Source: Anaerobiospirillum succiniciproducens DSM 6400 (lineage in GTDB: Bacteria; Pseudomonadota; Gammaproteobacteria; Enterobacterales; Succinivibrionaceae). Taken from it: a DNA stretch of 64,000 nt. The translations under genes were made by a program, and so were the position numbers. Positions 59,154-64,000 of the stretch are shown in pieces; within the stretch, counting starts at the first letter, position 1; each line of letters begins with the position of its first letter. The stretch is taken from positions 58,115 to 122,114 of the forward strand of contig NZ_KI519511.1 in assembly GCF_000482845.1 (NCBI RefSeq). The letters are read 5' to 3'. The notes below the pieces were generated by a model, which was not told the origin of the DNA, made no database searches, and was given only the letters and a program-made list of their open reading frames with translations.

Positions 59154-59719
59154 CGTTTCTGCGCCACGCAAAATTCTTACTAAGCCCCTTAAGGCCACCT
59201 CTTTTTCTTCCAACTTTAGCCTCAAAACCGCTTATTTATCGGATTTGTATCTTTGTAGATCTTGTCCCATAGCACTTAGTCACGACGGCCTTTCTTTAGT
59301 CGTACGACCTCTTTTCTTGTGCTCATTTGTCCGAGAGTAATTGCTAGAGTTTGCTAAGCGACCTATGGCTTTAGATTTCAGCATTTGGCGGATGTTTTCT
59401 GACAAGAGTTACTTTAGCTCATGTTGAGATCATGAGTGTCTATGTATGCTAGCACCTTATCGATAAAGCCTGTTTTTCATTGATGGCAGTCTGTTAATCG
59501 TCCAGTTTGGGTTCGATAAGTTAGCTCGCACACAGTGCTCACAGTCATGCTTTGGTGGGCTGTCTTTACCATGCATAACACGCATTGTTAGAGATGACTT
59601 TTGGTGTAGTGGCGTGATTTCGTCTTAGCTTTTGTCTTACGCTTTTTCTTAGGCTTTGGCTAGGATTAGTGTGCGTTGAAGGTGGCAGGCGTTGGTTTGG
59701 ATTTGTAGCTGATAAAACA
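59154..59719. other. gene-free stretch
   Basis: No gene or integrase-type element follows the tRNA. I see no repeat of the tRNA 3' end that would mark an attachment site. Confidence 0.4.
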
Positions 59720-59749
59720 AAGGGCTGTCTTATTGCTAAGAAAGCCCTT
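59715..59749 (-). terminator. terminator of the NSS transporter gene
   Basis: AAGGGCT (59720-59726) pairs with AGCCCTT (59743-59749). On the minus strand it is followed by TGTTTT. Confidence 0.85.
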
Positions 59750-59806
59750 CGTAATGCTGTGCGTATTTAGGTGTTAATACGCAATTGCGTGATGTGATTA
59801 TCTAAT

Positions 59807-61201
59807 CTAGGCAAATAGTGGTGTAAGCACTGGAATTAAGCCGTAGATAAAGATAGCCACTACGATGAGTGGAATCACGTAGCGCACATAAGTAAACCAT
59901 GCGGTGAAAACGCTGCCTGAAAGCTTGTGCTGATTGCTAATCTCAGCTAAGGCACTGTCCTTTAGTACCCAGCCTACATATAAAGATGCGCCTAAGGCAG
60001 TGATAACGAAGCAGATATTGCCTGAAATGAAATCATAAGTATCAAAGATGGACTTGCCTAAGATGGTGACGTCGGCAAGTGGACCAGAGCTTAAGATACA
60101 TGGGATATTGCCAAAGATGAAGATAGCAAGCAGTGTTACATTGATTGAGCCAGTGTAACGAATGTTGAACTTCTCATAGAGCACTGAGATGATTACTTGG
60201 TAAATGGTTACAGAAGTAGTCAGTGCAGCAATCACTAAGAGCATGAAGAACACGATGGCAAAGAAGTTACCAAAGGCCATGTGTGAGAAAGCAATTGGCA
60301 GTGTTCTAAACACTAAGCTTGGGCCAGAGTCTGGTGACAGGCCTGAGCTAAAGAGTGATGGGAAAATCATAAAGCCAGCTAACACAGCAATAGCGGTGTT
60401 GATAAGACCGGTGATCACTGCAGTCTTAACTAAGTTCTCTTCCTTGTTCAGGTGGCTTGATAAGGTAATCATTACACCGAAACCTAAGGACAGAGCAAAG
60501 AATACCTGACCTAATACGTCTAAAAAGAGCTTGCCTGATAGCTTAGAGAAATCTGGAGTTAAGTAAAAGCGTACGCCTTCCCATGCGCCCTCTAAAGTTA
60601 AGTTACGGCCGATCATAATGATAAGGCACACAAACAACAGTGGCATTAAGAACTTAACGGCACGCTCAATACCAGCAATAATGCCCTTTCTTAAAATGAA
60701 CCAGTTAATGAGAACAAACAGACCAGTGAAGATGGTAATGGTCAGCGGTGAGTTCTCAATTTGATCAGTATAGAAGGCATTAGTTACTTCTTTAGTAACA
60801 GGCACTGACAGATCTAAACCACCGTCTATGCCTAAGGCACCCAAGAAGATGTGGTAGACATATGAGATAACCCAGCCACCAATTGGCATGTAGTAAGACA
60901 AGATGCCAAAAGAACCGAAGATGCCCAAATAGCCAAAGAACTTCCATGCTTGAGAGTTAGTGGAATTCTTAGTAAAGAAAGCATCTACTGAGTTAGTCTG
61001 TGCACGGCGACCAATCACGTTTTCAACTAAGATGATTGGAATACCAACTGAGAGCATCACAAGGATGAACATAAGAACGTATGCGCCACCGCCGTTCTCG
61101 CCTACTAAGTATGGAAAGCGCCAAGTTGCACCGAATCCGATAGTAGCACCTGCTACAGTCATGATATAGGTCAAGCGGCTGCTCCAAGTCTGTCTGGCCA
61201 T
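59807..61201 (-). CDS. Na+-dependent amino-acid transporter, NSS (SLC6/SNF) family
   Basis: A 464-residue inner-membrane protein with about 11-12 segments. GAGGA precedes ATG 61201. TM1 carries the NSS signature WRFPYLVGENGGGAYVL at about residues 27-43. TM2-TM3 have SVGIPIILVENVIGRRAQ, and SLGFGVMITLSSHL lies in the TM7 region. The family imports amino acids with Na+. The residue matching LeuT Asn27 (the GLGNxxRFP motif, a sodium-1 ligand) reads Ala here (FGATWRFP), suggesting changed ion coupling or a subfamily feature. The substrate is unknown. Confidence 0.92.
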   Translation of the reverse strand: MARQTWSSRLTYIMTVAGATIGFGATWRFPYLVGENGGGAYVLMFILVMLSVGIPIILVENVIGRRAQTNSVDAFFTKNSTNSQAWKFFGYLGIFGSFGILSYYMPIGGWVISYVYHIFLGALGIDGGLDLSVPVTKEVTNAFYTDQIENSPLTITIFTGLFVLINWFILRKGIIAGIERAVKFLMPLLFVCLIIMIGRNLTLEGAWEGVRFYLTPDFSKLSGKLFLDVLGQVFFALSLGFGVMITLSSHLNKEENLVKTAVITGLINTAIAVLAGFMIFPSLFSSGLSPDSGPSLVFRTLPIAFSHMAFGNFFAIVFFMLLVIAALTTSVTIYQVIISVLYEKFNIRYTGSINVTLLAIFIFGNIPCILSSGPLADVTILGKSIFDTYDFISGNICFVITALGASLYVGWVLKDSALAEISNQHKLSGSVFTAWFTYVRYVIPLIVVAIFIYGLIPVLTPLFA

Positions 61202-62098
61202 GCCGAGTCCTCAAACCGAGTCGATCGCAGTCATGCACTTTCTAAGGTGCTACACTTTTATCTAGTGTAGGCCTTTATAGAACAGTGCATTAAAACACTG
61301 CATTGAGGCCTAAGATTTAGCTAGCTCTTTTAAGTGAGCATAAAGTGCATGCGATCAAAGATGAGTTATAAGTTTTGCCAAGCTTTGGACAACAAAATCT
61401 AGCGCTAGCATCCGGCCTTTTAACAAGGTGTTAGCGCTATGTTTTGTTATATGTTCTAAGAGAAACGATATCCAAACACTGCAGTCAATCCAGATTAACT
61501 ATCATGGCAAAACATGTGTTATCGCGTTTTGATCTTTGACAAAACCATGTCTCAAAAGAGAGCATGCTTGTATACAAGCACAGGGGTAGTCTACGCGACA
61601 ATGGCACATTCTATCTGATTTAGTGCTGATTTACAAAGCAAACCAAGCAAGCTTTTTTTAGCTATCTTTAAGTCTAAATTGTCAGGTGACAATGAAAGAT
61701 TAATGATGCTTTTGACCATCAATGCCCATGATATGTCCCATGAAAAGGCCACAAATGAGACAATTTATGGCAATAAATGAGATATAAATCAGACAAATGC
61801 ACCACAAAAGCTCTACCAAAGCAAAGATCACTATGTACTTTGTCTCCTTAAGATTGCATGAGTGAGAGCTCTATCCTTGTGAATTGTGCTAATTTAGTGT
61901 AGTTTTGCTTTACCCAAAGACTTTAGCACTACACTAAGCTTTTTGCTTATGTCTATTTTTTTGCCTAAGTTTATGGGTGTAATCTAGATCTAACCATCAT
62001 CAGTCATTAGCTATCATGTCATGCCCACGCACTTTCTCTAAAAGGCAAGGCATATATGCTTGTTTATGACGATAACTATTAGTGTCTAAGGAGTTTTT
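61202..62098. other. 0.9-kb gene-free stretch
   Basis: Contains the inverted repeat at 61391-61448 and promoter DNA for both flanking divergent genes. No ORF is supported. Confidence 0.4.
61391..61448. repeat. long inverted repeat with TAGCGCTA cores
   Basis: AACAAAATCTAGCGCTA (61391-61407) pairs with TAGCGCTATGTTTTGTT (61432-61448) around a 24-nt loop. Each arm contains the self-palindrome TAGCGCTA. It could be a hairpin RNA, an operator pair or an element end. Confidence 0.6.
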
Positions 62099-62680
62099 GT
62101 GAAAGCTAGATCTCTGCTATTACCAGTCTTATTAGGTTCAACAATTTTCATGACTGCATGTACCAGCACCCCTGAAACTGCTTCTCAAGCTCCAGAGACA
62201 GTATCAGGCCCTGAAATCTTCTTAGATGCTTCATCTAACGAGCTCTTTAAGGATGTAAAGAAGGTCTACAAGACTCAGTACTTTGCTTTAGGTATCCCAC
62301 AGGGCTGGAAGGTATTAACCTTCTCTAACGAGCCTTTAGCCTCTTCTATCTCTGTAGAGAAGGAAGATCACTCAGCTGTAGTAACTATCCGTATTAACAA
62401 GGCAGAGTACAAGACCTTACAAGAGACTTGTGTTGCTGCAGGTAAGGCCTTTGAGGCAAACGGCGTTGAGTTTGTATCCGCTCCAGACATTCAGTACGGC
62501 ACCTGCCTCATCGATGGCAAGGAAGGCGAAAAGGATGTAGCTTTATGGCTCCGTCAGTACAACGATGACATGAGCGTCTACTCCATCAACTACACTGGCT
62601 CATTAGAGACTGTAGCTGAGCTCTTAGGCTACCTAGTCGGTAACGAAAAGCTCATGCAGCTCATGGTTCGCCCACTCTAA
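62099..62680 (+). CDS. lipoprotein of unknown function
   Basis: A 193-residue lipoprotein starting at GTG 62099 with AAGGAG upstream. The signal peptide LLLPVLLGSTIFMTAC has an MTAC lipobox. The mature domain (~residues 55-190) is mixed alpha/beta, with YFALGIPQGWKVLTFSNEPL and VVTIRINKAEYKTLQETC. Two further Cys (residues ~103 and ~140) could form a disulfide. It is not related to the DUF4878-like set. Codons are strongly biased, suggesting abundant expression. Confidence 0.85.
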   Translation: MKARSLLLPVLLGSTIFMTACTSTPETASQAPETVSGPEIFLDASSNELFKDVKKVYKTQYFALGIPQGWKVLTFSNEPLASSISVEKEDHSAVVTIRINKAEYKTLQETCVAAGKAFEANGVEFVSAPDIQYGTCLIDGKEGEKDVALWLRQYNDDMSVYSINYTGSLETVAELLGYLVGNEKLMQLMVRPL

Positions 62681-62785
62681 ATAGCCCCATACGCACTGCA
62701 CATAAAGGCTTAGCTTAAATACCTAAAGCCGCTGCATGCAGTGTGAAGCATCGAGCCATGCCCAATCTACTAGCGCATGGCCTCA

Positions 62786-62812
62786 AAAGCCCAGCCTCGT
62801 GCTGGGTTTTTA
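62786..62812 (+). terminator. terminator of the lipoprotein gene
   Basis: CCCAGC-CTCGT-GCTGGG (62790-62806) followed by TTTTTA, about 110 bp after the stop. Confidence 0.75.
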
Positions 62813-63209
62813 GTATCTGCAGGCAACCACTGCAAGTCCACTGCACCTACACTGCTGCTGCACAGCAGCTGAACTGCAACTACAATGAACTGCAGCTGCA
62901 CTGCCGCCATGAGTTAATGAATAGCTAATTAGTGAACAGACAATTAATGAGTTAAGGAATGAATGCCTTAACGCAATCGTGCTCATCAAAGGTAACATGC
63001 TCATCACATGCTTTTGCACTTGTCATGGCACTACGTTGCTAATAAGCATTTTTAGCACTGTTCTCCTTAGGCATGCGACTAAGGTATACAATTAGCTAAG
63101 TTGCACAGCTTTTTTGCACCTTACTATCGTGCAAAGACAGCTAATACCATAGAAAACAGTAGCTGCTACAAATGAAAGCTACTAAGTATTCACACGCTAG
63201 GAATCAAAG
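62813..63209. other. spacer with CTGCA-rich repeats and hairpins
   Basis: Many CTGCA/GCAGC units occur at 62825-62910, including the perfect hairpin GCTGCTG-CA-CAGCAGC (62854-62869). GTTAAGG/CCTTAAC at 62951-62972 is another dyad. TATACAAT-like sequence near 63090 may belong to the mutT promoter. Confidence 0.45.
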
Positions 63210-63716
63210 ATGGCCGATACCAAGAAAAATATTAAAGTCGCAGCAGCTCTGATTACTCAGGGCGATAAGTTCCTCATTGCTAAGCGAGCTATCGGTCGTC
63301 ATTTAGCAGACTTCTGGGAGTTTCCAGGCGGCAAGATCGAAAAAGGCGAAACTGCCTCTGAGGCCTGCCGTCGTGAGATCTTAGAAGAGCTCAATTGCCG
63401 TGTTAGCGTAGATAGCTACTTCTTAAGCTGCCATCACGAGTATGAAGATCTCACCGTAGATTTAGATCTCTACATTTGCCACTTACTCGATGGCGAAGAG
63501 CCACAGCTGTCTGACTCTCACAGTGAGCTGCAGTTTATTACCGCAGATGAGATGGATAACTTTGGCTTTGCCCCTGCTGATTATGACTTCCTTCCAAAGG
63601 TTAAAGACTTTATGAAGGCCGCTGAACGCTGCAATCAGACCTTTGAAAAACTCAAGCAAGAGCAATTAACAGTTTTGAAAAATATAAAAAAATGTGTTAA
63701 TATACATTTATTATGA
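63210..63716 (+). CDS. mutT: 8-oxo-dGTP diphosphatase, Nudix family
   Basis: A 168-residue Nudix hydrolase that removes oxidised dGTP from the nucleotide pool. MADTKKNIKVAAALITQGDK is the usual MutT start. The Nudix box runs GGKIEKGETASEACRREILE followed by EL, with all catalytic Glu present. WEFPGGK precedes it. The domain ends near residue 135. The remaining ~30 residues (FEKLKQEQLTVLKNIKK and CVNIHLL) are longer than usual, and the last ones overlap the promoter and start of the IS607-type gene. The insertion has probably replaced the native C-terminus. The catalytic domain is intact. Confidence 0.92.
   Translation: MADTKKNIKVAAALITQGDKFLIAKRAIGRHLADFWEFPGGKIEKGETASEACRREILEELNCRVSVDSYFLSCHHEYEDLTVDLDLYICHLLDGEEPQLSDSHSELQFITADEMDNFGFAPADYDFLPKVKDFMKAAERCNQTFEKLKQEQLTVLKNIKKCVNIHLL
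63675..63703 (+). promoter_or_regulatory. promoter of the IS607-type transposase gene
   Basis: TTGAAA (63675-63680), 17 bp, TAATAT (63698-63703). It lies inside the mutT 3' end. The expected transcription start (~63710) is only about three bases before ATG 63713. Confidence 0.75.
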
Positions 63717-64000
63717 GCACATATAAGATTGGACAATTTGCTAAATTGGTACGCCGTACCCCAGCTACGATCCGACGTTGGGAGGCAGAAGGTAAAATAG
63801 CTAGTAAACGCCTGCCTTCTGGACATAGGTATTTTGATGATTCAGACTTGCGCGCAGTGATGGGCGTTAAAGCTGAGCATAGAAATACAGTTGTCTATTG
63901 TAGAGTCAGTAGCAAGGGGCAAAAGCAAGATTTAGAGCGTCAACTTGAGTCCATGCAGATTTGGGCACTTAGCAGTGGTACAGTAGTCGATGAGTGGATT
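63713..64000 (+). mobile_element. tnpA: IS607-type serine transposase (TnpA), partial at window edge
   Basis: The first 96 residues of a gene leaving the window. ATG 63713 overlaps the mutT stop (ATGA). Residues ~4-42 form a MerR-type winged helix (YKIGQFAKLVRRTPATIRRW, then SGHRYF). They are followed by the serine-recombinase start VVYCRVSSKGQKQDLERQLE, in which the Ser after CRV is the catalytic nucleophile. This order (HTH first, then recombinase) is that of IS607-family TnpA. A TnpB/RNA-guided nuclease gene would be expected downstream. No Shine-Dalgarno is visible. Confidence 0.9.

Noticed and set aside
59034..59720. Integrated element at tRNA-Ser
   Set aside because: No integrase, no duplicated tRNA 3' end, and the tRNA is followed at once by its own terminator.

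Overview
The window looks like chromosomal DNA of a host-associated, flagellated, anaerobic gammaproteobacterium, most likely of the Succinivibrionaceae (Anaerobiospirillum/Succinivibrio-like). This rests on the gammaproteobacterial XanP and BrnQ-type proteins, proteobacterial flagellins, a type V autotransporter, GG-rich ribosome sites and the overall codon style. It is an inference, not a database result. Coding density is low (about two thirds by my sum). Most genes stand alone with their own terminator, separated by 0.3-1.5 kb gaps.

Layout. 1-4.7 kb: a cut-off TPR protein, a solitary adenine-type DNA methyltransferase, a Suppressor-of-fused (SUFU) protein and a short coding remnant beside it. 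5.3-14.9 kb: the purine salvage genes xpt and xanP, separated by a 1883-residue low-complexity protein carrying 31 copies of a 13-residue charged helical repeat. 15-18.5 kb: a periplasmic protein, a PUA/EVE-like protein, and a DUF2262 gene plus a small basic gene enclosed by two direct copies of a ~290-bp non-coding repeat. 19-25 kb: a 1959-residue autotransporter with a long structured leader. 25.9-35.8 kb: an envelope-rich stretch with a cysteine-rich Sel1-repeat protein, five DUF4878-like lipoproteins, a membrane-anchored Ala/Glu-rich protein, a DUF4303 protein and an M48 lipoprotein protease. 37-44.8 kb: an EFR1-type flavodoxin/ferredoxin protein, a membrane SpoIIE-type phosphatase with altered active-site residues, a candidate small RNA and brnQ. 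45-49.7 kb: two tandem flagellins with collagen-like Gly-X-X inserts behind a sigma-28-like promoter, a possible DNA-binding protein and a lone HicB-like protein. 49.9-56 kb: a second giant low-complexity protein (1527 aa) and a JetD-like protein with a degenerate Toprim region. 57-64 kb: a YitT-like membrane protein, tRNA-Ser(GGA), an NSS transporter, a lipoprotein, mutT, and at the right edge an IS607-type transposase gene that overlaps the end of mutT.

How the genes fit together. xpt and xanP form a purine uptake and salvage pair. BrnQ and the NSS carrier suggest amino-acid import. The autotransporter, lipoproteins, Sel1 protein and flagellins form a surface-exposed set. SUFU, TPR, DUF2262, DUF4303 and HicB-like proteins are families often seen as immunity or antitoxin partners, but no intact toxin is visible. 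No CRISPR array, rRNA or replication origin was seen. The best candidates for something new are the two giant proteins that share a short motif, the repeat-flanked DUF2262 cassette, the JetD-like gene without Wadjet partners, and the 43.0-43.16 kb candidate RNA.
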